Of a stretch of DNA of 49,263 bases, positions 31,729-40,349 are shown one piece after another. The notes under the pieces are model-generated. The model saw nothing but the letters and a program-made list of their open reading frames with translations, had not been told where the DNA came from and ran no database searches. The stretch comes from Hyphomicrobiales bacterium (lineage in GTDB: Bacteria > Pseudomonadota > Alphaproteobacteria > Rhizobiales > Rhizobiaceae). The stretch lies in assembly GCA_002400845.2 (NCBI GenBank), contig NVRK02000034.1, forward strand, positions 1 to 49,263. The letters are read 5' to 3'. Each line of letters starts with the position of its first letter. Position 1 is the stretch's first letter. The position numbers and the translations under genes were made by a program.

Positions 31729-32472
31729 ATGGATAACAGTCGTAAAGACATCCACAATTCTAGTATTCCACTTGTTTGCCTTTCGTGTGAAGCGCGTCAC
31801 AAGGGGGTATGCGGTGCATTATCACCTGAGCAACTGACAAAACTCAGTAAGCACACCAATCGATTCAAAGTTGAAAATAACAAAGTTATTTCTAGCCCCG
31901 ATGAGGATGATAAAAACTTCGCTAACATTTTAAGTGGTGTTGTGAAGCTGACAAAACTCATGGCAGATGGGCGCCAACAAATTGTTGGTTTGCAATTTGC
32001 CCCTGACCTTATTGGCCGGCCTTTTATGAAAAACTCTACAGTAACGGCAGAAGCAGCGACTGATATTAATGTATGCTCATTTCCTAAAAAAATATTAGAG
32101 GAATTACTAAAAGAATCACCTCAAATGGAGCACAGATTGCATGAACAAACGCTTCGAGAATTAGACGATGCAAGAGATTGGCTGTTAACATTGGGCCGAA
32201 AATCTGCAATCGAAAAAATCGCTAGCTTTCTATATCTCATAGCAACGCATATTGACCCTGAAAAAAACGATGGTAAAGATCAAATCACGCTAGAGATGCC
32301 GATGAAGAGAGGCGATATTGCTGACTTTTTAGGATTAACAATTGAAACTGTTAGTCGTCAATTGACCAATCTTAGAAAGCGTAACATTATCGAAATTCCT
32401 GACCGTCGCTCAATCGTCATTCCAAGTATAAAGCGGTTAAAAAACGCTATGGAACAAGATTTATCTAAATAG
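31729..32472 (+). CDS. fnrN: Oxygen-sensing Crp/FNR regulator (FnrN type)
   Basis: The 247-residue protein has a cyclic-nucleotide-like sensory domain and a C-terminal winged helix. Cys17, Cys20 and Cys28 (C-x2-C-x7-C) plus Cys116 form the expected oxygen-labile 4Fe-4S site, as in FnrN/FnrL; FixK-type proteins lack this. The recognition helix GLTIETVSRQLTNLRK carries the E-x2-SR set that reads TTGAT. It lies 86 bp after the hemerythrin gene with no FNR box of its own, so it is probably co-transcribed and autoregulated through 31043-31056. It would activate ccoNOQPGHIS when oxygen is low. Confidence 0.92.
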   Translation: MDNSRKDIHNSSIPLVCLSCEARHKGVCGALSPEQLTKLSKHTNRFKVENNKVISSPDEDDKNFANILSGVVKLTKLMADGRQQIVGLQFAPDLIGRPFMKNSTVTAEAATDINVCSFPKKILEELLKESPQMEHRLHEQTLRELDDARDWLLTLGRKSAIEKIASFLYLIATHIDPEKNDGKDQITLEMPMKRGDIADFLGLTIETVSRQLTNLRKRNIIEIPDRRSIVIPSIKRLKNAMEQDLSK

Positions 32473-32514
32473 AGTATTGTTGCTTAAGCACCCGTTAGCA
32501 AAACACTTAACCAA

Positions 32515-33225
<711 letters not shown>

Positions 33226-33270
33226 TTATTAAAAATGCGCCAATCGTCCACAAGAGCGCATCATGATGTT

Positions 33271-33448
33271 AGGCCGGTCTTCTGGCTTTGGATCAATCAA
33301 ATATGGCCCCTTCCCAAGCGCCTCTTTCAAGTACCTTAACAGGTGTTTTTGAAAGCAACCTCAGTGGCTATGCCATTTTGTCCCCATTACAGCGGTGGGC
33401 CCGCATCGGCATTTTACCGATTTCCCGATTCTCCCCAAAAGGGGCACC
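33271..33448 (-). promoter_or_regulatory. Cobalamin (B12) riboswitch upstream of bluB
   Basis: On the minus strand the leader contains GGTGCCCC near its start, GGGAA followed by a CGGT...GCCGATGCGGGC core with GCTGTAA, the AGCCACTG segment, and near the 3' end the B12-box-like GCCAGAAGACCGGCC. These are in the order and spacing of the cobalamin riboswitch. It ends 57 bp before the bluB ATG and would lower bluB expression when adenosylcobalamin is plentiful. Confidence 0.9.
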
Positions 33449-33648
33449 TAACAATTTTCTTTTTAACAGGGGATTATAAAAGCTCAAGCATAAATACAGT
33501 ATCATGATGATGATAAGTGCGAGTTCCCCCAAACTACGCGAATTGATGCTAATCAACGAATGTCAATTGCAACCGAATACAACCTATTTTTAAATAATTT
33601 CGATGGAAAATCTAAGTTGTAAAAGCAGGAATGCGGCAGAATAGAATG
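33449..33648. other. Gap between the bluB riboswitch and the candidate small RNA
   Basis: No credible reading frame. It should hold the bluB promoter on the minus strand, but I cannot assign a convincing -35/-10 pair. Confidence 0.3.
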
Positions 33649-33725
33649 AAAAAAAGTCCGTGCGACCCACGTCCACGGACTTTTATTCCCACTATTCCAG
33701 GTCCGTCCCTCAGCCTTAGAATTTC
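33649..33725 (-). ncRNA. Candidate small RNA with a strong terminator and switchable stem
   Basis: On the minus strand a hairpin GTCCGTG (33680-33674) / CACGGAC (33662-33656) with an 11-nt loop is followed by seven U (33655-33649), a textbook intrinsic terminator. About 20 nt upstream a third segment ACGGAC (33706-33701) can pair with the same GTCCGT, giving an alternative fold without the terminator. A TTGACT about 35 bp upstream of 33725 with a poor -10 (TCAAAT) is the best promoter. No gene ends here, since ribH has its own terminator at 33945-33990, so the element is either an independent RNA of about 75-80 nt or an attenuator. I do not recognise its family. Confidence 0.45.
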
Positions 33726-33944
33726 TGCAATTTGAGCTATCCCTTACGTCAAGTCAAGTTATAGTTGCATTTATCTCGCCTTAATTGTGAATTAATAGAT
33801 ACTATTCACTTGGAAACAATAGAAATGGCAAGTAAAATAGTCGGCATTCAATCAGAATATTGACTTCAAGACTGCTCAACGTCGTTAATTCAACACCGAT
33901 AATTCAGCATCTCAATTGTCATCATCTAAGAACAAGGTGATAAT

Positions 33945-33990
33945 AAAAAATATTAAAAAAATAGGCAGCAATAATAATTCAACTGCTGCC
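33945..33990 (-). terminator. Terminator of ribH
   Basis: A 7-bp stem GGCAGCA (33990-33984 on the minus strand) / TGCTGCC (33970-33964) lies 22 bp after the ribH stop and is followed by a long U-rich tract. Confidence 0.75.
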
Positions 33991-34012
33991 AAAGTTTTAT
34001 ATAATTTTGTAA

Positions 34013-34501
34013 TTATGCGGCGGATGCATTTTGCAATTGGCCAAGATCAATTGACAAGACTTTCTCAACTGCATTAGCAGCCTCTTTACCTTTTTCAACA
34101 AAATGCGCCTTGAAGAAATTAGTAAGAACATCTGTTTCTTGATAATTATGCGGTGTGAGTGATACCGAGAATACAGGTACTTCTGTTTCTAGTTGCACAT
34201 CCATCAAGCCATTCACAACAGCGGCTGAAACAAATTCGTGATGGTAAATGCCGCCATCAACAACAAATGCTGAGGCGATGATTGCATCATATTTACCAGT
34301 TTTGGCAAGCTTTTTAGCAAGCAAAGGCATTTCAAATGCACCAGGCACATCAAACGCATCAACCGTGGCATTTGGCATGCTTTGATTAATTTGATCTAAA
34401 AAGCCTGTAAGGGAATTGTCAACAATGTCGGAGTGCCATTGCGCTTTAATAAAAGCAATTTTTGGCGCCAATAACTTTGGCGAGTGTAGTTTAGTATTCA
34501 T
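34013..34501 (-). CDS. ribH: 6,7-dimethyl-8-ribityllumazine synthase, type 2
   Basis: The enzyme makes the direct precursor of riboflavin. I place the start at 34501 (MNTKLHSPKLLAPKIAFIKAQWH), giving 162 residues; an upstream start at 34543 would run into the riboswitch side. FIKAQWHSDIVD, FDVPGAFEMPL, FVVDGGIYHHEFV and QLETEVPVFSVSLTPH match the decameric RibH2 class known from Brucella and Mesorhizobium. The FMN riboswitch upstream supports the call. It is not in a rib operon, which fits a stand-alone RibH2. Confidence 0.93.
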   Translation of the reverse strand: MNTKLHSPKLLAPKIAFIKAQWHSDIVDNSLTGFLDQINQSMPNATVDAFDVPGAFEMPLLAKKLAKTGKYDAIIASAFVVDGGIYHHEFVSAAVVNGLMDVQLETEVPVFSVSLTPHNYQETDVLTNFFKAHFVEKGKEAANAVEKVLSIDLGQLQNASAA

Positions 34502-34580
34502 ATCTTTGGAACCTTTCGCGTTTCGTAAGGCCCCAGAGCACAAGTCGAGTTTAGAGCCGCTCTGAGTGGCACTAAATTTC

Positions 34581-34708
34581 GGCTCTCTTTCATCCGGACT
34601 TTAACCGTCGGCTCTGGAATTTCACCAAATCTGCTGACCTTTTATTATAGAATAATAAAAGCGCTCGCGGGCTTTAACCGCCGGTGGGGAATTACACCCC
34701 GCCCTGAG
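34581..34708 (-). promoter_or_regulatory. FMN riboswitch (RFN element) upstream of ribH
   Basis: Read on the minus strand, the element has all conserved blocks in order: CAGGGCGGGGTG, ATTCCCCACCGGCGGT, AGCCCGCGAGCG, a variable AU-rich arm, GGTCAGCAGATTTGGTG, ATTCCAGAGCCGACGGT and AAAGTCCGGATGAAAGAGAG. It ends 79 bp before the ribH ATG. FMN binding would reduce ribH expression. Confidence 0.97.
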
Positions 34709-34798
34709 AACACCTTGAAGATATAACATCCTAAAGCTTGTTTCAAGGCCTACTATGTAGACTTTGCAAATGAATGATTAATAGCTAGCAGGCGTTGC

Positions 34799-35569
34799 CT
34801 ACATTTTTGATAACGCTTCAGTAATTAAACTATGAAGCATGACAGCTATATTTTTGCATTCTATCTCATTTGTAATTAGATCGTTGCGGATTTCAATCAT
34901 AACGCATGGCGCGTTGATTGGACTTGCATGCGTGGTAATTGTATGGGTTACGCCACGATTGGTTGGGCCGTATGGTTCGTTGCGAAGTGTAACAAGCGAT
35001 GTGTGTTTATCTGCAACGTTCAACATAGCATCTGCCAACCGCGTGTCTTTATCGTGTAAGATACCCAGCTCTACGGTTCTTGGGTTATTTGCATAAACTG
35101 CCGTAAAACTGTGAATGGTTATTATCGCGGGCGGTGATGAAAAGGCAGATAGGGCGTGTGTTAAACAATCCTCAAAGGGCTGATAAATTTCCTCAACGCG
35201 TTGCTTTTTCGCTACTTGTGACAAATTCATATTGCCCGGCACTTCATAGATTTCACTTTTTTCTGGTATTGCGCTTGCCGCATTTATTGGTCGGTTACAA
35301 TCATACACCAAACGAGATACTTCGCCTTTTACATAAGGTGCGTCTAACAATTTGCTTAAATGCATCGCTACCTTATTTGCACCTGGGTCCCATGCAATGT
35401 GGCTTTGCAATAGCTCTTTAGAAAGACCTAAATCTTTATATTTTTCTGGCACAAAATTGGAGGCGTGTTCGCACACAATAAGCACAGCAGATTTGCCTTG
35501 ACTGTTTAGTAGGCTAACTACTGGACTTGATGTTGGAACTGTATTTTTTTCTGTGCCATGAATACCCAT
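34799..35569 (-). CDS. N-formylglutamate amidohydrolase family protein
   Basis: The 256-residue protein contains the family segments VLIVCEHASNFVP, SHIAWDPGA, RLVYDCNRP, ITIHSFTAVY and MIEIRNDLI, with the histidines and glutamate expected for a metal-dependent amidohydrolase. The classical member HutG completes histidine degradation by releasing formate from N-formylglutamate. No other hut gene is nearby, so the true substrate is open. GGAG precedes the ATG by 11 bp. Confidence 0.85.
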   Translation of the reverse strand: MGIHGTEKNTVPTSSPVVSLLNSQGKSAVLIVCEHASNFVPEKYKDLGLSKELLQSHIAWDPGANKVAMHLSKLLDAPYVKGEVSRLVYDCNRPINAASAIPEKSEIYEVPGNMNLSQVAKKQRVEEIYQPFEDCLTHALSAFSSPPAIITIHSFTAVYANNPRTVELGILHDKDTRLADAMLNVADKHTSLVTLRNEPYGPTNRGVTHTITTHASPINAPCVMIEIRNDLITNEIECKNIAVMLHSLITEALSKM

Positions 35570-35669
35570 ATTATGGTGATCTCCTAATTCACTACTCGCT
35601 ACAAAAGCTAATTAACTTATACAGCGAATAATAAATAGTAGATATGTAACCGCACGCTAATCGTTATAT

Positions 35670-36851
35670 TTAAACGCCAGCCTTATAAGATAAACCAGCG
35701 ATGACACCGCGTAGTTCTGCAAGACCGCGCAAACGCCCAACCATTGGATAACCTGGAACATGCTCATCGTCTAAATCCGACAATAATCTGTGCCCATGAT
35801 CTGGTCTAAATGGAATGACGCAGTCTTCACGCCCTTCTGCTTTACGGCGTTTTTCTTCGTTTAAAAGCACCTCGATCAATGCTGGCATATTGGTATCGCC
35901 TGTTAAGTGTGCGGCTTCTTCAAAACTACCATCTGGTTCTTTTGCAATATTGCGCAAATGAGCAAAATGAATTCGGCTTGCTACTTTTTGAGCGATTGCA
36001 GGAACATCATTAATTGGATTTGCACCCAATGAGCCAGTGCAAAGCGTAACGCCATTGGCAGTTGAATCCACTGTATTGACCAGCCAATTTAAATCATCTT
36101 CATTAGACACAATACGCGGCAATCCGAACACATCACGGGGCGGATCATCTGGATGCACACACATGCGCATACCAAGTTTTTCTGCGGTTGGAATAATTTC
36201 TTCTAAAAAACGTTTGAAGTTTTCACGCAAGATATTTTTATCAAAGCCATCATAGGCTTTTAAAACTTCACGTAGGCTTTCAATATCGTAGCGATCAAAT
36301 GCGCCCGGTAACCCCGACATGATAGCATTTAATAAGTCATCACGGTCTTGACTGGTCGATGCTTCAAACCATGCTTTGGCCTTTGGTAAAACCTCTGGCA
36401 GATAATCCTTTTCAGAACCTTCACGTTTGAGCATAAAGATTTCAAACGCCGCCATTTTGGTTGCTTCAAATCGCAAACATGTACCACCGCCCTTAACAGG
36501 CGCTTCAAGGTCTGTGCGTGTCCAATCAATCAATGGCATGAAATTATAACAGATGGTTTTAACGCCATTAGCGGCTAAGTTCGACATAGACTCACGGTAA
36601 TTATCAAACAATTGTGTAAGGTCGCCTTCACCGCGTTTGATGCGTTCGTGAATGGGTAAGCTTTCAACAACGCACCAATTAAAACCAGCGTCTTGAACTT
36701 TTTTATTATGCGCACCAATCGCAGAACTTGACCACACTTCACCATATGGAATTTCGTGCAAAGCAGTTACAATTCCGCTTGCGCCAGTTTGTTTAATCTG
36801 CGGCAGTGTTAATGGATCGAACTGCCCGTACCAACGCCAAGATTCAAGCAT
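35670..36851 (-). CDS. uxuA: Mannonate dehydratase
   Basis: UxuA converts D-mannonate to KDG, the last dedicated step of the glucuronate route. I start at 36851 (MLESWRWYGQFDPLTLPQIK), where the ATG overlaps the uxuB stop by 8 bp; this gives 393 residues. HEIPYGEVW, the metal-binding HPDDPP and HLRNI segments and RPDHGH near the C-terminus are as expected. Translation is probably coupled to uxuB. Confidence 0.96.
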   Translation of the reverse strand: MLESWRWYGQFDPLTLPQIKQTGASGIVTALHEIPYGEVWSSSAIGAHNKKVQDAGFNWCVVESLPIHERIKRGEGDLTQLFDNYRESMSNLAANGVKTICYNFMPLIDWTRTDLEAPVKGGGTCLRFEATKMAAFEIFMLKREGSEKDYLPEVLPKAKAWFEASTSQDRDDLLNAIMSGLPGAFDRYDIESLREVLKAYDGFDKNILRENFKRFLEEIIPTAEKLGMRMCVHPDDPPRDVFGLPRIVSNEDDLNWLVNTVDSTANGVTLCTGSLGANPINDVPAIAQKVASRIHFAHLRNIAKEPDGSFEEAAHLTGDTNMPALIEVLLNEEKRRKAEGREDCVIPFRPDHGHRLLSDLDDEHVPGYPMVGRLRGLAELRGVIAGLSYKAGV

Positions 36852-38292
36852 TGTGTGCCTCAATCATGCTACGAGCGCCCTTTGAAACTAGTCCTTCGTA
36901 GGCAGCAGTTACCGCAGAAACAAATTCAGCGTTCCCAGTTAGTTCAGCAGGAAAAACTTCGCTAACGCTTAAAAGTGCGCTTACTTTATCTGCGTATTTA
37001 GATTGCACATCTACGAGCTCTTTCAAGCGATCTGCCAATGGATCTTTAACGTCAATGACTTCCCCTTTTTCGTCTACACCGCCCACATAACGCATCCAAG
37101 CGGCAACAGCCAAAGTTAGACCAGACATTTTGCGACCTGCTTTTAACCCTTCGCCCAATTGCGTTAAAATACGCTGTGGTAACTTTTGACTACCATCCAT
37201 TGCAATTTGCCAAGTTAAATGACGAATGGCTGGGTTTTGATAGCGTTCAAACAATGCATCTGCATAATCTTGCAGTGACACGCCTTTAGGTGGCGTAAGG
37301 CCTGCGATAATTTCATTGGTCCAAAGTGACTTTACAAACTTTGCGTAAACTGGGTCTGCAACGGTGTCTGAAATTGTTTCGTGTCCACCAAGATACCCTA
37401 AATAAGCAAGCGTAGAATGCGTACCGTTTAAACAGCGTAATTTCATATCTTCATAAGGCGTTACATTTTCTACCAACTCGACACCAACAGCGCCTAAATC
37501 TGGACGCACATCGTCGACAAAATTATCTTCCACAACCCATTGGCGGAATGGTTCCATCATTACTGGGCTTGCATCATATTTGCCAATAATCTGGCCACAT
37601 TTTTCGATGTCTTCTGGCTTAGTGGCTGGCACAATACGGTCGACCATGGTTGCAGGGAAACGACCTTCTTTTTCAATCCAACTGGCAAGATCAACATCAA
37701 CTACATTTGCAAGTTCAAGAACAACACCTTTTACAACACGGCCGTTTTCTGGAAGGTTATCGCAGGTTAAAACAGTGAAAGGACGCAAGCCATTATTGCG
37801 GCGAAGTTCTAAGGCGCGCAAAATAAACCCAAGCGCAGAAGCAGGATTTGCTGCATCGCCAATGTCTTGCTTAACGTCAGGGTGTTCAACATTTAAACGG
37901 CCTGTAGATGGCTCATGGCAATAGCCTTTTTCAGTAACGGTTAGCGTAACAATCTTTACGCTTTCATTCGCCATTGCTTCGATGACGACTTGCGGATTTT
38001 CTGGCGCAACCAATACATCTTGTACTATCTCGACGTGGTGAACAATCTCGCCTTTTGGTGCAAGTTCTAATGCTGTGTAAACACAGTCTTGTGGTTTTAA
38101 ACTATCACGTTGGTTTGGACGTTTTAATGAAACACCAATAATGCCCCAATTTCCGCCAGTTTTTTTCATCGCTTCTGCAAAATAAATGGCAGCATGGGCG
38201 CGGTAAAAAGCACCCAATCCCAAATGCACAATTCCAACTTCAGGTTTTGCGGCATCAGACCTTGAAAGACGGGGTAGTTGGGAGGCGTTCAT
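36844..38292 (-). CDS. uxuB: Fructuronate reductase (D-mannonate oxidoreductase)
   Basis: The enzyme reduces D-fructuronate to D-mannonate with NADH and belongs to the long-chain mannitol dehydrogenase family. The 482 residues have an N-terminal nucleotide-binding segment VHLGLGAFYRAHAAIYF and the catalytic KLRCLNGTHSTLAYLG region. It overlaps uxuA. The 120-bp gap to kduD holds an inverted repeat and a TACTA half-site that may be its operator. Confidence 0.95.
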   Translation of the reverse strand: MNASQLPRLSRSDAAKPEVGIVHLGLGAFYRAHAAIYFAEAMKKTGGNWGIIGVSLKRPNQRDSLKPQDCVYTALELAPKGEIVHHVEIVQDVLVAPENPQVVIEAMANESVKIVTLTVTEKGYCHEPSTGRLNVEHPDVKQDIGDAANPASALGFILRALELRRNNGLRPFTVLTCDNLPENGRVVKGVVLELANVVDVDLASWIEKEGRFPATMVDRIVPATKPEDIEKCGQIIGKYDASPVMMEPFRQWVVEDNFVDDVRPDLGAVGVELVENVTPYEDMKLRCLNGTHSTLAYLGYLGGHETISDTVADPVYAKFVKSLWTNEIIAGLTPPKGVSLQDYADALFERYQNPAIRHLTWQIAMDGSQKLPQRILTQLGEGLKAGRKMSGLTLAVAAWMRYVGGVDEKGEVIDVKDPLADRLKELVDVQSKYADKVSALLSVSEVFPAELTGNAEFVSAVTAAYEGLVSKGARSMIEAHNA

Positions 38293-38303
38293 AGAAATTC
38301 CAT

Positions 38304-38341
38304 TTATTGATAGTTCATGTAATATACTAACATATCAATAA
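38304..38341. promoter_or_regulatory. Inverted repeat in the uxuB leader, candidate operator
   Basis: TTATTGATA (38304-38312) and TATCAATAA (38333-38341) form a 9-bp perfect inverted repeat with a 20-bp spacer. The spacer contains GTAATATACTAA (38319-38330), which carries the TACTA half-site also seen before dctP and uxaC. It lies 12 to 49 bp upstream of the uxuB ATG, where a bound GntR protein could block transcription. Confidence 0.45.
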
Positions 38342-38393
38342 ACAAATTTGTACTTGACGCAAGGCCAAGCACAATTTTTTATATGGTATTTTA

Positions 38394-38410
38394 ACTGGTT
38401 TTGAACCAGT
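38394..38410 (-). other. Hairpin just after the kduD stop codon
   Basis: ACTGGTT/AACCAGT is a perfect 7-bp stem with a 3-nt loop starting 2 bp after the kduD stop. There is only a weak U-rich tail. It may reduce read-through into uxuBA or protect the upstream message. Confidence 0.5.
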
Positions 38411-38412
38411 GA

Positions 38413-39168
38413 CTATCTGGCTAACCAGCCACCATCTACATTTAAGACAGCGCCATGAATGTATTTAGCCGCTCTTGAGCATAAAAATGCCGCAGTATCA
38501 CCAATGTCTGAAGCATCGCCCCAGCGCCCTGCTGGTATTCGCTCTAAAATCGCTTTATTGCGATCTTTGTCTGCGCGCAAAGCCTGCGTATTATTCGTAG
38601 AAATATACCCAGGCGCAATGGCATTAACATTAATGCCTCTAGCCGCCCATTCGTTCGCAAGAATTTTAGTGATGCCAGCCACGCCATGTTTTGACGCGGT
38701 GTAAGAAGGAACACGAATGCCGCCTTGAAAGGACAGCAAAGAAGCAATGTTTACAATTGCAGCTTCTTGCGTCTCTTTTGGGCCAGCATTCAGCAATTCT
38801 TTGCCAAATGCCTGACACGTAAAGAACAAAGCCTTCATGTTAACATCAATTACATCGTCCCAATCAGCTTCTGTAAAATCAGTACTGTCGTTACGGCGAA
38901 TGATCCCTGCATTATTGACTAGAATAGAAAATCCCTTGCCGACAAAAATATCTTTAGCCGCCATAGGGTCAGAAAAATCAAGCGACAGGCTTTGCGCCCT
39001 GCCCCCTGCTTTTGTGATTATCTCAACAGTCTCATCGCTTGCACGACGACCACCACAAACGACCTCTGCACCTTGCGCGGCAAGTGAAACCGCAATCGCT
39101 TGACCAATACCAGTATTGGCACCTGTTACTAAGGCTTTGCGTCCTTTTAATGAAAATATCTCACTCAT
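38413..39168 (-). CDS. kduD: 2-dehydro-3-deoxy-D-gluconate 5-dehydrogenase
   Basis: KduD reduces 3-deoxy-D-glycero-2,5-hexodiulosonate to KDG. It is a 251-residue short-chain dehydrogenase with the cofactor motif TGANTGIG (15-22), NNAG (85-88) and the catalytic set Ser143, Tyr156 and Lys160 (YTASK). Its start overlaps the kduI stop by 4 bp (ATGA), which supports KduD over other members of this large family. Confidence 0.92.
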   Translation of the reverse strand: MSEIFSLKGRKALVTGANTGIGQAIAVSLAAQGAEVVCGGRRASDETVEIITKAGGRAQSLSLDFSDPMAAKDIFVGKGFSILVNNAGIIRRNDSTDFTEADWDDVIDVNMKALFFTCQAFGKELLNAGPKETQEAAIVNIASLLSFQGGIRVPSYTASKHGVAGITKILANEWAARGINVNAIAPGYISTNNTQALRADKDRNKAILERIPAGRWGDASDIGDTAAFLCSRAAKYIHGAVLNVDGGWLAR

Positions 39169-39992
39169 TTAAGTTCACTCGGCTGTACAAAGTCCATGTC
39201 AGTATAATCAACATTGTCGCCAGCCATTGCCCATATAAATGTATATGATCCAATGCCAGCGCCAGCATGAAGTGACCAAGGCGGAGAGATTGCACCCTCT
39301 TCGTTAGAAATAAACAAATGACGTGTTTCTTGCGGCTCACCCATTAGATGAAGCACGCGTGCTTCCTCATTCATGCCCCAATATAGATATGCTTCCATAC
39401 GGCGATCATGAACGTGCGCAGGCATTGTGTTCCAAACAGAACCATCTTCTAGGTTTGTGTAACCCAAAACAAGTTGACAGCTTTCCATCACCAATGGGTG
39501 AATGAACTGGTTTATCGTACGCTTGTTAGAAGTTTCTGTTGCGCCCAACTTCACTTCAACAGATTCTGAAATTGTAATTAATTTTGCAGGAAATTCTTTA
39601 TGAGCAGGCGCAGAAACAATATAAAAACGTGCGCCACCCTTAAATGTAACAGCGCCAGAACCTTTGCCTAAATAAAGTACATCGCCTTTATTCAGCGTGT
39701 AAGTTTCGCCAGAAGCTTCAACAGTACCGGCTTCATCACCCACATTAACAATGCCTAATTCACGGCGGTCAAGAAAATTTGGTGTGCGTGTTTCTGCGAC
39801 TTCATCAAGGGTTAGCGTGTTACCAGCTGGCACAGCACCGCCCATAACAAAGCGATCATAGTGTGTGTAAATTAGGTTGATTTGCCCCTCGACAAACATG
39901 CCATCAGCCAGAAAGTGCTTACGCAATTCTTGCGTATCCATGCCCTTAGCGTGATCTTGATGAACAGCGTGTCTTGTTACTACGTTTAGCAT
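39165..39992 (-). CDS. kduI: 5-dehydro-4-deoxy-D-glucuronate isomerase
   Basis: KduI isomerises 5-keto-4-deoxyuronate (DKI) to the diketo acid used by KduD. The 275 residues include the zinc site His193, His195, Glu200 and His242 in HVHDRRMEAYLYW and PWSLHAG. It is coupled to kduD by a 4-bp overlap and lies 15 bp after kdgF, so the three steps after lyase products run from one message. Confidence 0.96.
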   Translation of the reverse strand: MLNVVTRHAVHQDHAKGMDTQELRKHFLADGMFVEGQINLIYTHYDRFVMGGAVPAGNTLTLDEVAETRTPNFLDRRELGIVNVGDEAGTVEASGETYTLNKGDVLYLGKGSGAVTFKGGARFYIVSAPAHKEFPAKLITISESVEVKLGATETSNKRTINQFIHPLVMESCQLVLGYTNLEDGSVWNTMPAHVHDRRMEAYLYWGMNEEARVLHLMGEPQETRHLFISNEEGAISPPWSLHAGAGIGSYTFIWAMAGDNVDYTDMDFVQPSELK

Positions 39993-40007
39993 TATTTTTT
40001 AGTCCTC

Positions 40008-40322
40008 TTAAAGAAAGTCATCTCGACGTGGCGTAAATGTATCAATTAATTCGCCCGGCTCCAAGCATACACATCCATGCACAGCATTTGATGGAATGAC
40101 AAAACTATCACCGGGGCCAACCTCGACTGTCTCTCCAGAAACCGAAAAACGGAAACGTCCAGAGCGCACATAGGTTGATTGAATATGTGGATGATTATGA
40201 AGAGCACCTTTTGCGCCCTCCTTTTCGAAACTGAAGGAAACCACCATCAGCTGGGGAGCGTCAGATAATACCTGACGCTTTACACCATCATCGGGTGAAA
40301 CAATTGGAAAAGTTTTTAACAT
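40008..40322 (-). CDS. kdgF: Unsaturated-uronate linearising cupin KdgF
   Basis: KdgF opens 4,5-unsaturated galacturonate or glucuronate released by lyases to the linear DKI form. The 104-residue cupin has the metal-binding motif HNHPHIQ (residues 42-48) and His82, and the conserved tail LIDTFTPRRDDFL with the Asp, Phe and Arg residues typical of KdgF. Its place directly before kduI and after the TRAP genes fits. Other small cupins have similar length, but the tail and context make KdgF likely. Confidence 0.88.
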   Translation of the reverse strand: MLKTFPIVSPDDGVKRQVLSDAPQLMVVSFSFEKEGAKGALHNHPHIQSTYVRSGRFRFSVSGETVEVGPGDSFVIPSNAVHGCVCLEPGELIDTFTPRRDDFL

Positions 40323-40349
40323 GATTTTGCTTTTTACCTCAATTTTACT

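Noticed and set aside
33280-33297. TTGATTGATCCAAA (minus strand), near-match to an FNR box by bluB
   Set aside because: The second half-site lacks ATCAA and the sequence lies inside the cobalamin riboswitch, so it is better explained as part of that RNA.
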